A DNA stretch of 64,000 nucleotides from Acidobacteriota bacterium (GCA_030066195.1 JASJCB010000007.1:1-64000); one strand, 5' to 3'; positions 42,817 to 57,800 are shown, numbered from the stretch's first letter. A program made the numbers and translations. The notes: a model not told the origin generated them from the letters alone.

Positions 42817-45800
42817 TTATGTTGCTTTTCGGCGTTGGATTAGGGCTGCCGCGGCCAGGAGTAGGATTAGGGCTGTCAGGCCCCAGGGGCCCAGGACCGG
42901 TACCGGGATCATGATTTCCGTGGTTACCGTGTCGCTGTTGTTGTCCGTGGTTGCTTCCGGTTCGTTGCCTGAGACCTCGGCCGTGTTTTGGACCCTGTTG
43001 CCCGCCAGTTCCTGGTCTACCAGGACCGTCAGTTCCAGGTTGACGGTTGCGTCGACCGCCAGGGTGCCGATGGTCCAGATTCCCGTCAGCGGGTCGTAGT
43101 CGCCTTGGGTTGCCTGGTAGCCGATGTAGTTCATGCCGTCCGGCAGGTTGTCCACGGCCGTGACGCCCGAGGCCGGGCTGGGTCCGAAGTTGGTGACCGT
43201 CAGTACGTAGACCGCTTCTTCTTCGGCCAGGGGCATTGCAGGCAGCAGGGTTTTGGTAATCGCCAGGTCGATCAGGGTATCGATGGTGACGACCGCGTCG
43301 TCCTGGTCGTCCTCGCCCGCCATGCTGTTGCCCGGCGTGCTGTCGACATCGGTCTGGCCCGCCGTGGTGACTTCCGCGTCGTTGACGATGTCGCCCAAGC
43401 CTTGCACCAGCACTTCCAGCTCCAGCGTTTCCGTGGCGAAGACGCCTACCGAGGTCAGGGTCCAGTTCCCCGTGGTCTCGTCGTAACTGCCGCTGCTTGC
43501 CGTCGCGTTTTGCAGGATCAGTTCCGGCGGCAGCAGGTCGTTGACCGTGACGCCGGTTGCGATATCCGGTCCCTGGTTGGTCAGGCTGAGCGTGAAGGTG
43601 ACCGTGTCGCCCCACTCGGGATTGGGGTTACTGACTGTTTTGACCAGTTCCAGGTCGATGCCGGGCGCGGCCGTGACCATGGCCGCCGAGATGTTGTTGC
43701 CGCCCTCGGGGTCGACTTGCGGCGCGGTGACGCTGACCGTGTTGGTGATCTCGCCTTCTTCCAGTACGTACACTTCCAGGATCACGCTTGCGGACTCGCC
43801 CACGTCGATCGCGGCCAGGTTGCAGGTGAGCGTGCGCGTGAGCGGGTTGTAGTCGCAGGTCCCTTGCGAGGGCGTCGCGGCCACGTAGTCCAGTTGCGCA
43901 GGCAGCGGGTCCGTGAGGATGACATCGCCCGCGCCGTTGGGGCCCAGGTTCTCGATCTCGATGGTGTAGGTGAAGGTGGTCCCCGCCGTTACCAGGGTGG
44001 ACGACGGTGTTTTGGTGATCGCCAAATCCGCCTGGCTGACCAGGGTGGGCGTGGGTGAGAACTCGGGGCCGTCGGGATCGGTGGAGGGTACGTCGGGCAC
44101 CTCGTTACTGCTGATGATCGCCTGGTTGACGACCTCGGTGACCGAGATCGGCAGCGGATTGGCGATGACGACCAGGAAGGTCACGAGCGCGGTGCCGGCC
44201 GGTTTGATTTCACCCAGCGCCACGCGAATGGGCAGCACGCCGTCATTACCGTCCAGAATCGCGCCCTGGCTGGTTTGGATGCTGCCGTTGATCAGCGTGG
44301 TGTTGGGGTCGGGCGTGTCTTCCAGGATGACGCCGGAAGCCGTGGCGTTGCCGTTGTTCAGGATCAGCACCTGGTAGAGCACGGTGTCGCCCGGGGAGAC
44401 CACGCCGTCGCCGTTGGCGTCGGTGAACAGGGAATCGGCCTTGAAAGCGCCGATCACCGGATTGCCCTCCAGTTCCACCTCGGTGGGATCGTCCGGTCCG
44501 GGCACGTCCGGGTCGTCGGTGTCGGTGGGCGTATCCGGGATATTGTCGCCGTCTATGATGCCCTGGTTGATGACCCTGGTCACGCCCATGGGAAGCGGGT
44601 CGGCAACCAGCACGCGGTAGCTCAGCACCACGGTTCCGCCGGGCGGAATCTCCCCCAGGTTGGCCGTAACCGGCGGTGTTCCGGCGTTGCCGCCCGTAAT
44701 GGTTCCCTGCGTGGTTTGCACGCTGCCGGCCACCAGGGTGGTGTTGGCATCCGGCGTGTCGCTGTAGGTAACGCCCGTCGCGCTGCCGAAGCCCAGGTTG
44801 CGGATGATGACCTGGTATTGCAGCTCATCGCCCGCCGTGGGCGCGCCGCTGCCGTCGTTATCGCTGAAGAGGATATCCGTCTTGCTTGCCGTGATGCGCG
44901 GGTCGGGTCCCAGCGGCGTGACCGTGGGATCCTGCTCGCCCAGGACATCGGGATCGTCGGTCAAGACGCCCGGGTACTCGTTGCTGGTGATCAGGCCCTG
45001 GTTGACCAGTCGGGTCAAGCCGTCCGGCGCCGGCGCATCGATGGTCACGCGGAAGGCGATGTCTGCAAACGCGCCCGGCGGTAGGCTGCCGACCGCGACT
45101 TCCACCGGCGCGTTACCGTCGTTGCCGCCTGTGATGACGCCGACCGTGGTTTGTACCGAACCGGCGACAAGCGTGGTGTTGACATCCGGGAAGTCCAGGA
45201 AGGTGACGCCGGTCGCCGTACCGTTGCCCGTGTTGCGGATGCGGACCAGGTAGGCCAGGGTGTCGCCGCCGCTCGGGTCACCGCTGTTGTCGGCGTCGAT
45301 GACCAGGAGATCGGTCTTATCGGCTTCCAGGACCGGGCCGTCGTTGACCGGGGTAACCGTGGGATCTTCCTCGCCGTCTTCAGCGGGATCGTCGGTGCGT
45401 TCCACCGGCAGTTCGTTGCTGTTGACGAAGCCCTGGTTGGCCACGTCCACCAGGCCGAAGGGTAGCGGATCGACAATCGTGACGCGGAAGCTGATCGTCG
45501 CGGTTTTACCGGGGCCGATGGTGCCCAGGTCCACCGCAACCGGCGGCGTGCCCGCGTTGCCGTCGGTCACCGCGCCCTGGCTGCTGGTTACGCTGCCGGG
45601 GACCAGGGTGGTATTGCTGTCCGGCGTATCGGTGAAGGTAACGCCGGTTGCGTCCGCGTTGCCGTTGTTGCGGATGGTGACCAGGTAGAGCAGGGTGTCG
45701 CCGGGTCCGGCCGTGCCGCTGTTGTCCAGGTCGATCACCAGGGTGTCGGTTTTGCTTGCACTGAGCGCGGGCGCCGCAGTGACCGGGGTTTCCGTGGGAT

Positions 45801-48800
45801 CGTCGTCGCCGGGTTCGTCCGGGTCGTCGCTGGGGACGTCGGGTTGATCGGGCGTGCTGACAATGCCCTGGTTGGCCACCTTGACGATGCCTGCCGGGAG
45901 CGGCGAGGCGATGGTCACCTGGAAGCCGATTTGCGCGGTTTGTCCGGGAGCCAGATCGCCCAACTCAACGATGATCGGCGCCGTTCCGGCGTTACCGGAG
46001 GTCACCGTGCCGTTGGTGGTGGTGACGCTCAGCGGGATCAGTGTCGTGTTGACATCCGGCGTGTCGGTGAAGACCACGTCGGTTGCCGCGCCGCCGCCGG
46101 AGTTGGTGATGGTGACCAGGTAAGCCAGGACGTCGCCGGCAGACGGCCCGCCGCTGCCGTCAAGATCGGCGGTCAGGTAATCGGCCTTGGTTACCGAGAG
46201 CTTGGGTGCTTCGCCCAGCGGGGTTTCGGTGGGATCGTCCTCGGCGGGCGTGTCCGGGTCATCGCTGGGTTGATCCGGCAGTTCGTTGCTTGTGACAATT
46301 GCCTGGTTACCGACAGCCGTGACGCCCTCGGTCAGGGGATCATCGATGGTGACCTGGAAGGTAACGGTTGCCGAGGTTCCGGCCGGCAGCGTGCCCAGGT
46401 CTACTTCGACCGGCGGCGTACCGGCGTTTCCGGCCGTGATGCTGCCCTGGGTTGTGGTGACCGAGGCCGCGACCAGGCTGGTGTGCACATCGGGCGTGTC
46501 GGTGAGGGTCACACCGGTTGCATCGCCGTTGCCGGTGTTGCTGATCGTGATGATATAGGTCAGCAGATCGCCGGCGGAGACATAGCCGTTGTCGTCCGGG
46601 TCCATCAGTTCGTTTACATTGGTCAGTTCGTCTATCTTGGTGACCGTGAGTTGCGGTTCGGCGCCCAGCGGGGTTTCCGTGGGGTCATCGTCACCGGGTT
46701 CATCCGGGTCGTCGCTGGGTGTGGGCGGCAGGTCCGGACTCAGGGCCACGGCCTGGTTGGCGACTTGAGTCAAACCGGCAGGCAGCGGGTCGTCGATGGT
46801 GACGCGGAAGGTCACGGTGAGGTCGGCGCCGGGGGCCAGGTCGGCTGCATCCACCACTACGTCGGTATCGCCGCCGGTATTGCCGTTGACCACCGCGCCC
46901 CGGCTTGTGGAGACGGAACCGACGACCAGGGTGGTGAAAGCGCCGGGAACATCGGTAAGGACGACCGACGTGCCGCGCGCGCCGCTGTTGGTAACCGTGA
47001 TGGTGTACTCGATCGTATCGCCGGCGCTCGCGTTGCCGCTGAGGTCGGCGTCCACGGCCAGGATGTCGGTTTTCTCGACGACGAGATCGGGTTCACCGAC
47101 AAGCGGTGCGACCGTGGGGTCATCGTCACCGGGTTCATCCGGGTCGTCGGTCAGAACGGTCGGCGTTCCGAGGCTGTTGACCAGGCCCTGGTTGACCACC
47201 TGGGTTGCCGTGGCATTGGGGGAGACGGCCACATCGAAGGTAATGGTGACGCTCGCGCTGCCGGGGAGATCGCCCACGTATACCGCGACCGCCGGGCCCA
47301 ATTCACCCATGGGATCGGGCACGACCTCCATGCCCTGGGTCGTGGTGACACTGCCCGTAACAAACATGGTACCCAGGTCCGGTTCATCGGTGAACAGCAC
47401 ATCGGTCGCCGTGCCGTTGCCGTTGTTGGTGATGACCACTGTATAGCGCAGGGTATCGCCGGGTCCGGCCTCGCCGTCGCCGTTGGTGTCGATCAGCAGA
47501 CTGTCGGTTTTGCTCGCCGATAGTTCGGGATCGCTGCCGACCGGGGTTTCGGTGGGATCGTCGTCACCGGGTTCGTCCGGGTCGTCCGTGGGTTCGTCGG
47601 GCACGTCGTCACCGCTGAAGGTACCCTGGTTGGCCACCCTGGTGATACCGGCGGGCAGCGGGTCGTTGACGGTGACTTGGAAGGTAATGGTCGCATCGGT
47701 ACCGTTGCCGGGCAGTGTTCCCAGATCCACCTGGATATCGCCGGTAACACTGCCCTGGCTGCTGCTGACGCTGCCGGGAACCAGGGTGGTGTTGCTGTCG
47801 GGCGTATCGGTGAAGACCAGGTTGGTCACCGGGGCGTTGCCGCTGTTAGTGATCGTGACCGTGTAACCCAAGGTGTCGCCGGGGGAGGCGAAGCCGTTGC
47901 CGTCCGCGTCGACCAGCAGGGTGTCGGTTTTACTTGCCGAGAGAATGGGTTCGGCGACAACCGGGGTTTCCGTGGGATCGTCCTCGTCGGGTGTATCGGG
48001 GTCATCGCTGGGTTCATCGGGTAGTTCGTTGCTGCTCACCACGGCCTGGTTGGCCACGGTGGTCACGCCGTCCGGCAGCGGATCGACCACGGTCACCGCA
48101 AAGCTGACGGTTGCCGAGGCGTCCGCGTCGATTTGACCCAGGTCTACCGAGATCGGGTCCGTACCGTTCACCATCCCCTGGCTGCTGACCACGCTGCCGG
48201 TCACCAGGATGGTATTCGTATCGGGCGTGTCGCTGAGGCTGACGCCGGTGGCCGGGGCATTGCCGTTGTTGCTGATCGTGATCAGGTACAGCAGGGTGTC
48301 GCCCGGGCCGACGCTGCCGTTTGCATCGGTGTCGATGAAGAGCGTGTCTGTTTTGCTGACTTCAAGCAGCGGGCCGGCGGTGAGCGGGGTTTCGGTGGGA
48401 TCGTCGTCGCCGGGTGCGTCCGGGTCATCGGTCGGCAGGTCGGGCTCGTCATCCGAGGAAACGGTGCCCTGGTTGACCACAGCGGTGATGCCGTCGGTCA
48501 ACGGATCGTCGATGATGACGCGGAAGGTAATAGTAGCGCTTGCATTGGCCGCAATCGTTCCCAGATCCACGGTAACGGGCGGCGTTCCCGTATTACCGGC
48601 GGTAATACTGCCCTGGCTCGTGGTCACGCTGCCGCTGACCAGAGCGGTGTTGCTGTCGGGGATATCGGAGAAGATGACGCCGGTTGCCGAGGCATTGCCC
48701 AGGTTGGCGATGGTGACCGTGTATTCCAGCGTATCGCCGGGAGAGGCGACGCCGTTCATGTCGGCATCCATCACAAGAGCATCGGATTTGCTCGCAACCA

Positions 48801-51800
48801 GACGCGGGGCGCTGGTGACCGGCGTTTCCGTGGGATCTTCATCGCCGGGCACATCAGGATCGTCGCTGGGAACCGGCGGTTGACCGTCACTGCTGACCAC
48901 GGCCTGGTTGGCGACTTGGGCCGTTCCCTCGGGCAGGGGGTCGTTGATGGCGACATCGAAGGTAACGGTCGCACTAGCGCCGTTGCCCGCTATCGTACCC
49001 AGAGCAACCGCTACGGAGAGATCCGCCGGGTTATTGCCCAGATCCACCGTGCCCTGACTCGTTGTCACGGTGCCCGCGACCAGGGTCAGGTTGGGTTCGG
49101 TGACATCGGTCAGAACCACGTTGCCCGCGTCCTGGTTGCCGACATTGGTGATAGTGAGCGTGTAACGCAGGGTGTCGCCGGGGCTTGTGTCGCCGCTGCT
49201 GTCCGCGTCCAGTTGCAGCGCGTCGGTTTTGGTGACCAACAGTTCCGGGGCGGCCGTGACGGGCACTTCCGTGGGATCGTCCTCGTCCGGTGTATCCGGG
49301 TCGTCCGTGGGGACATCGTCCAATTCATTACTTGTAACGGCTCCCTGGTTGACCACGGCGTCCACATCGGCCGGGAAGGGAGCGGCTACGGTTGCCTGGA
49401 AGGTGATGGTGATGTCGGCGCCGCCGGACAGGTCGCCCAGATCGATCGCTATGGAACTGTCGCCGCCGGTGTTGCCGGTGGTAACTGAACCTTGCGTGGT
49501 AGTGACGCTGCCGGAAACCAGTTGCAGGTTGGCTTCCAGGCTGTCGCTGAAGACCATGCCGGTAACGGTTTCATTACCCGTATTGGTGATGGTGACCGTG
49601 TAGGTGAGCGTGTCGCCGGGGCTGACCACACCGTCGCCGTCGGCGTCATCGGTCAGGGCGTCGGTCTTGTCCGCGTCCAAAGCGGCCAGGGAGGGCGTGA
49701 CGGTGGCTTCGGCCGTGGTCTCCAGATCGTTGAGACCGCCGCTGCCGTCCTCGCCGGTGCGCTCGCCGTCTTGCTCATCGGCCAGGGTGGTCCAGGTGGT
49801 CACCACGCTGTTGCTCGTGGGTACGCCGAGGGGCGCGTCCTCATTGACGATGGCGCGATAGGTGATGACGACCGGCGCATCGACCAGGGCCAGACTGCTG
49901 ATGGTGAAGATGAGACGCTCGCCGTTGACGTTGACGGTCGTATCGGCGGAACCCACCACGTAGGCCAGTTCCGGCGGCACCGTGTCAACGATTTCGATAT
50001 CGTAGGCGTCCGCGTTGCCAGCCGCATCGTGACTGACGGTGAGCGTGAAGGTGACTTCCTCGCCCGGTTCCGGGTCGGTGATGTCGGCGATTTTGGTGAC
50101 TTCGAGCAGGGGCTCGACTACTTCCAGATCCAGGGGTTGGATACCCGCCGTGCCCGCATCCGCGTCGAAGTCGCGTGTTTCCGTGCCGCTCGGGCCGGTG
50201 AAACTGACCGAGGCATTGTTGCCCAGCAGGGTGCCGTCCTGGTTGGCGCTGATGTTGTCCACCGTGACCGTAATATCGACGGTAATGAAATCGTTATCGC
50301 CGTCGCCGTCGGCGGGGTTGATCACCTGGCCGAAGTCGAGGGTCAGGGTTTGGCCGGATTCCACGGGCGGGTCCACGTATTCGGTGGTCAGGCCCATATT
50401 GCCGTTACCCACCGAGGCGCTGACAAAGGTGACGCCTTCGGGCAGCACGTCTTCCAGGACCAGGTCGTCGATGGTGCCTTCGATCAGGGCGATGGTCAGA
50501 CGGTAGATTACCTGTTCACCGATGGTGTAGGTGATGTCGGCGGCATCCGGGTAGAACTGCTTGTCGATGCCGACAGGATCGTCGACCACGAAACTCGGCG
50601 CGTTGGCCGTGGTGTTGTAGTTATTGAGGTCGCTGTCGTCGTCCTGGTTGGAACCGGGATCGCTGCCGTCGCGTTCATTGGCGTCGCTGCCGTCGCGGCT
50701 GGTGAAGGTGGCATCGACCTGGTTCTGGATGGTCTGGCCTGGGATGACGCCCAGTTCAAGATCGGCCGTGAAGACCAGGGTGATGCTGCCGCCCGGGGGC
50801 AGGTCGAAGGCGTCGGTGGTCCAGTCGGTCCCGTTGTTGGTGAGGTTGGGCGTGGTTGCGCCGCCTGTAGCCGAGGTAACGGAAAGGCCGGTCACGTTCT
50901 CCAGTCCGGCGGGCAGGACATTGGACAACACGGTTTCGTAAGCGGTGGTGTTGCCGTCGTTGGTGATGACCACCTGGTAGTCCACGCTGTCGCCCGCTTC
51001 CAGGCCTGCGGTGCCGCTGGTGATGGTGTGGGCAATCGACAGGTACGGTTCGCCTACCAGCACGCTTTCGCTATCCGTCAGTTGGATGTTACCGGAGCCG
51101 CCGGGATCGTCGAAATCCAGGGTGACAGTGTTGTCCAGACCCTGATTGTCCTGGTTGGTCAAGATGTTGTCGACCAGGGCGCGATAGGTCAGGGTAATGG
51201 TGCCGTCCGCGCCGTTCGTGTTGGTGAGGATGCCGAAGTCCAGGTTCAAAGTCTCCTGACCGGCCGAGGGGCTGTCGTCGGTGACCGTGAACTCGGTGGG
51301 CGAAAGGCTGGAAGCCATGCCGCTGCCGTATGCGATACTCAGCGAACCACTGATGTAGGTCAGGCCCTCGTCCAGCACGTCGTTGAAGGCAGACGACGCC
51401 TTGCTGCCGGTAGCGGGCAGGGTGATGACGATGCGGTACTCCACCTCGTCGCCGATCGCGTAGCGGGTCTGTTCATTGTCGATACTCTTGGTCAGGTTGA
51501 CATCGCCGACCACCACGTCGGTACTGTCGGAGGCCGAGTAGTCGTTGGCGCCGCCGTCACCGTTGCGCTCACCCTCGGAGCCGCCGGAGGCATCGGTCAC
51601 CTGATCGGTGGTGCCGTCAATGCCGGGGAGGCTGGTCCAGGTGACATCGGCCGTGGTAGTCAGGGTACCTTCAGTCAATGTTCCGGGCGCCGTGGCGGTA
51701 AAGGTGATCACCACCTCGCTGCCGGGGTCCATCTGGTCCACGGTGATGTCCAGGCCGGTGCCCGAGGTATTGTCGGTAACGCCGCTGACGCCCGCCGTGG

Positions 51801-54800
51801 GTGCAATACTATCGATACTCAGCGCGGTCCACTCGCCGGGCAGGACATCGCTGATCGCCACGTCGAAGGCCGAGGCGTCGTTGGCGCCGGATTCGTTGCG
51901 AACCGTCAGGGTGAAGGTCACATCGCCGCCGTCGGTAAGGATAGCGGTGGGTAACGCGGACAAGCTGATGCTGAGCGTGGGTTCCGTCACCGTAACCGTT
52001 TGCGCGGAAGGCGTCAGGTTGACCACCTGCAACAGGCCGTTGAGATAGGACAGGCCGCCGCTGTTGGTAAGGTCGGTGCCCGCCTGATTCCCGGAATCGT
52101 TGGTGACCAGCACACTGTAGGTGAGGATATAGCGTTCGGTATCGCCGTCATTGTCGGAGTTGATCACGGTGCCCAGCAGTACGTCGATATCCTGACCGTC
52201 GATGGTCACGTCATCGCCGTCAGTCAGGGCGACATCCACGCCTGTCGCCGCGCTGTTTACCCCGCCGGGGTTCTGCGAAGCCACCAGGCCGGTGCCGAAG
52301 ACCCGTTGCAGCAGGGCGCTGTCGGCCAGGTAGGTCATGCCCGAGGGCAGGGTGTCGCTGAGGGTGACTTCGCCCGTGGTTCCCGCGGGGACTTCGAAGG
52401 TCAACTGGAAGGTGACGATCTCGCCGATCAGGACTTCCGTACCGCTGCTGTCCGGTTCGCTGGTGTCAACGATGCTCTTGGTGAGCGCCGAGGGCGAGCC
52501 GTCGCCGCTGCCGTCGGTATCGACCGGAGTCAGCGTGGGGTTCTTGCCGTCGGCATCGTCGCCGTTGTCGTCACTGGGTTCATCGCTGAAGTTATCGCCG
52601 CTTGCGGTCGCCTGGTTGGGAATAATGGTGCCGTCGGCCGTACCGGAATCGACGGTGACGCGGAAGGTGACGGTCACCAGGTCGCCCGGGTCCATATCCG
52701 AAATATTCACCGACACCGGGTCTTCCGTGATCACAATCCCCTGGCTGGTGGTCACCGTACCGATCACAATCGTGGTATTCGCCGGGATGGTGTCGTTCAG
52801 GACCACGTTGTCGGCGACCGCCGCGCCGGTGTTGATCAGGGTGATCGTGTACTCGATCGTATCATCGGGATCGACAAGGCCGTCGCTGTCCAGATCGACC
52901 GCCTGCTGCCAACGTTTCTCCACATCCAGCGCGGGCGTTCCGGCGATGCCGTTGACCGCCGTGAAGGTGGTGGGCTGACTGCCGTCGTTCGGGTCGCCGT
53001 TACTGTCGGTGAGATCCGGGTCGGTCTGGTCGCTGTCCACGTCGCCCTGGTTGGTGTAGGTCCTGGACGTGGGCGCAAAGACGTCGATGGTCACATCGAA
53101 ACTCGCCGTGACCGTGCCGCCCACGGGCAGACTCGGGATTGCCACGGTTACCGCGCCACCCACCACGGTAATGGTATTGCCGGCGGGAATGGTTTCGGAT
53201 GCCGCGACCGCCGTCAGGCCGCCGGGGATGGTGTCGGTCAGGCTGACGCCGGTCAGGTCGCCGTCGCCGATATTGGTGAAGATCAGGGTGTAGCGCATGG
53301 TGTCGCCGGCGGTCACGTCGGTGCTGGCATCGGCGTCGGTGATCCAACTGACCACCTTCTGCACGTACAGCGCGTCATTCAGCGCGGGCGGCGCACCCAC
53401 GGGGATGTCGGTGGGCTGGTCGCCGTTGCCGTCGATGCCGTCCTCGTCGGTGGGTTCCGGCACCGTCTGGTCCGAATCCACCTCGCCCTGGTTACTGATG
53501 ATGGTGCCCGCCGGCGTGCCCGCATCGACCGTCACTTCAAAGGTAACGGTGACCGAAGCGCCGTCGACCATGGTGCCGATGTCCACCGTCAACGGATCGC
53601 CGCTGTCGTCCACAGTACCGACCGAGGAGGTCAGCGAACCGGCGAAGTAGGTGGTGTTCAGCGGGATCGGATCACTGAAGACCACGTTTTCGGCGGTGGC
53701 GCCGCTGTTGGTCAGCACGACGGTGTATTCCAGGCGATCGCCCGGATCAACCTGGCCGGGAGTCCCGCCGTCGGAACTGATCACCACGGTTTTGACCGCT
53801 TCGATAAAAGTCACCTGGCCCGGGGTCACCGTATCGTTGTCCGTGTCGTTGTAGGTGCGCTCGTCGGCGTTGGTTCCCGGTTGCGAGGTGTAGGTGAGAT
53901 CCGCGTCGTTGGTGAGAGGATCGCCGATGACCACGTCGGGATCGACCACGGCGCGGTAGGTGATGGTGGTCTGATCGTCCAGCAAGGTCAGCGCCGCGAT
54001 GTCGAAGGTCAGTTCCTGGCCGTTGATCGACGGCGTGAGGTTCGCCGAACCGGGTACGTAGGTGAGACCGGCGGGCAGCGTGTCGACCACCTGCAAGTCA
54101 TAGGCGTCGGCGGAACTGGTTACCAGGTGATCCAACAGGATGGTGAAGGTGACCTCGTCACCCGGCGAAACCACCGGCGCATCCGCCGTTTTGGTGATGT
54201 TGACCTCGGGTTCGATGATGGTCAGATCCAGCGGTTGAATGCCGGCGGTACCCGCATCATCGTCAAAGTCCACGGTTTGCGTGCCGCCGGCGGCGTCGTA
54301 CTGCACCGAGGCGTTATTGCCCAGAACCGCGCCGTCCACATTGGCGACCACATCTTCCACGATCACGGTGATGTCGATGGTAATGAAATCGTTACCCGTA
54401 TCGGCATCGGCCGGGTTGCTGATGGTGCCGTAGGTGAATGTCAACACTTGACCCGCCTCTGCCGGATCGGTGTTGAATTGCAGCGACATGCCCATATTGC
54501 CCACGCCGGTGGAGGCGGAAACGAACCGCACGCCGTCGGGCAGGGTATCGGTGACCACCACGTTGTCGATGGTGCCCTCGAACAGGTCTACCCGGATGCG
54601 ATAGAGGAAGGTTTCGCCGATAGTGTAGGTGGTATTCGCCGGGTCGGGCGTGAAGGTTTTGGATATGGCCACCGGATCGGCGACGGTGATCACGGCCGCG
54701 CTGTCCTCGGTGTTGTAGTTGTTCAGATCGGCGTCGTCGTCCTGATCGGAGTTGGCGTCGCTGCCGTCGCGCTCGTTGCTATCCGTGCCGTCACGGCTGG

Positions 54801-57800
54801 TGAATTCGGCCGTTGCGGTGTTCTGGATCTGCTGACCGGGAATGACGCTGTCGGTCAGGGAGGCGGTGAAACTGATGGTGATACTGCCGCCGACCGGGAC
54901 ATCGAAGGCAGAGGTGTTCCAATCGCTGCCGTTGTTGGTGAAGGTGGGCGTGTCCGCGCCGCCGGAAGTGCTGTCCACGCTCAGCGAGGTCGCGTTTTCC
55001 AGGCCGGCGGGCAGCACATCGCTCAGCACGACCTCGTAGGCGGTGGTAGTGCCGTCATTGCTCAGGGTGATCTCGAAATCGACCGTGTCGCCCGCATCCA
55101 GGCCGGCGGAGGAAGAGGTAATGCTCTTGTTCAGGGCCAGGTGCGGCTCGCCGACGGTGATGGATTCGGTATCGCTCTCCTGTACGGCGCTGCCGCCGCC
55201 GGGATCGTCATAATCCAGCGTGGCGCTGTTGCCCAGCGTGGCGTTGTCCTGGTTGCCCGGGATGTTATCCACCAGGCCGGTGTAGGTGAGGGTCACCGTT
55301 TGCGTGCTGCCGTTGGTATTGGTCAGCGTCCCCAAATTCAGGGCCAAAGTCTCCTGGCCGGCCATTGGGTCGTCATCCGTACGTGTGAACTCGACGGGGT
55401 TGGTAGAAGAGGACACACCGGACGGATAGCTGATCATCAAGGTGCCGGTGACATAGGTCAGGCCCTCGTCCAAGATATCGGCCACGGCCGTATTGTCCAA
55501 CTCGGCATTAGGCGGCAGGCTGATTTCCAACTGGTAGCTCACCGTGTCGCCGATCGCATAGCGGGACTGGGCCGAGAGAATGGTTTTGGTGAAACCGGGC
55601 GTGCCCACTTCTATATCCGCGCTGTCCGAGGTTGTGTAATCGTTGGGCGCGCTGCCCGGGCCGGTGCGTTCGCCGTCGGCATCGCCCGCCGTTCCGGGTG
55701 TGGCGCTGCCGGTGCCTTGGGTTCCGGGCAGACTGGTCCAGGTGCCGGTCGCCGTGTTGGTGAGCGTGCCGGTGCCTACGGGGCCGCTCGCGGTGCCGGT
55801 GACGACGATGGTCAGCGTGCCGTCGGGCGGGAAGCTCGAAACATCCACATCGATGATGGTGCCGCTGCTGTTATCGGTAACGCCGCTGACGCCGCCGGCA
55901 GGTGTGATGCTGTCCACCGTCATGCTGTCGAAATCGCCCGGCAGGGTGTCGGTGATGTTCAGGTCGTAGGCGTGGCCGGTGAAGCCGCCGTCCGCGTTGG
56001 TGACGACCAGGGTAAAGACCACGTCGCCGCCGGTTGTCAGGATGAGCGGCGGAGCCGCGCTCTTGGCGATCGTAGGATTGGCTTCCAATACGGTGACGTC
56101 GGCGGATGCGGGCGTCAGGCTCTGCGGTTGGTTCAGGCTGTCCAGCCAACTCAGCGTGCCCTGGTTGGTGCGCGCCGTGCCGGCCTGGTTTCCGGCGATG
56201 TTGGCCACCACCGCTTGCAGTTCCAGGGTGTAGACCTCGTTGTTCACATCGCTGTCTGAGTTGATGAGGTCGCCCAGGAACAGGCTGAGCGTTTGACCGC
56301 TGACGATGATATCGCTACCGTCGGCCAGGGCAACAAAGACGCCGGTCGCCGCGCTGTTGATGCCGCCGGGATCTTCCGATGCCGCCAGGCCCGTATCGAA
56401 GGTTCGAGCCAGGCGGGCGGTACCGGCGATATAGGTGAGACCGGTGGGCAGGGTGTCGCCCAGGGTGACCTCGCGGGTGGCGCCGGCCGGCACGTTGACG
56501 CTGACGCGGAAGATAACGACCTCGCCGATGAAGACTTCGCTACCGGTGCTGTCCGCTTCACTGCTGCTTTGCAGGACCTTGCTCAGGCCCGTGGGCGAAC
56601 CCGCGCCGCCGCCGGTGTCAACCGGGGTTAAGGTGGGGTTCTTGCCGTCGCTGTCGTCGCCGTTATCGTCGCTGGGTTCGCTGATGCCGCCGTCGGCCGT
56701 CACGGTTGCCTGGTTGGGGATGATGGTGCCGTCCGGGGTCCCGGCGTCCACGGTCACGCGGAAGGAAACCGTCACCAAACCACCCGGCGGGATCTCGCCG
56801 ATGTTCACATCCAGCGGGTCGGTGCCGGATACCGCGCCGTTACTGGTGGAAGCGGAACCGGCAACAAAGGTGGTGTCGGCGGGCGTCGGATCGGTCAGGC
56901 GCACGTCGGTGGCGGCAGCCGAGCCGATGTTGCGGATGGTGATGGTGTAGAGGATGCCGTCGCTCGGATCGACCAGGCCGTCGTCATCCGCGTCGGTTCC
57001 CTGGGTCCAACGTTTCTCTACATCCAGTTCCGGCGCGCCGGCAACCCCGTTGACGGCCGAGAAGACCGTGGGCTGATCGCCGTCGCTCGGGTCGCCGTTG
57101 CTGTCGGACTGACCCGGATCGGTCTGGTCGGAATCCGTGTCCGCCTGGTTGATATAGGTCATGGTCATTGGCGCGAAGGCGTCGATGGTGACGCGGAACT
57201 CGGCGGTGATAAAGCCGCCGATGGGAATGGAGGCGCCGGTCAAGCTGACCGCGCTGCCGATGACGGTCAGCGTGCCGCTGTCGGACGAATTACTTGCCGC
57301 CACGAAGGTCAAGCCGGTGGGAATGGTGTCGGTGAAGGACACGCCGGTAAGCGCCTCATCACCCCGGTTCTCCAGGATGAAGATGTAGCGCATCTCGTCA
57401 CCCGCGTTCACATCGGCGCTCATGTCGGCGTCGTCGAACCACTCGACCAGTTTCTGCACGTAAAGCGCGTTGGTCAGCATGGGCGGGCCGCCGACAGGGA
57501 TGTCGGTGGGTTGGTCGCCGTTTTCGTCGATACCGTCTTCATCGGTAGGTTCGGGCACCGTCTGATCGGAATCCACCTGGCCCTGGTTACTGATGATGGT
57601 GCCGGCGGGCGTGCCCGCGTCGACCGTCACCTCGAAGGTGATGGTTACGGAGTCGCCGTCGGCCATGCTGCCGATATCCACGGTCAGCGGATCGCCGGTG
57701 TCGTCCACGGTACCCGCCGAGGATGTTAGCGAGCCTGCAAAATAGGTGGTGTTCAACGGAATGGGATCGCTGAAGACGGCATTGTCTACGGCCGAGCCGC

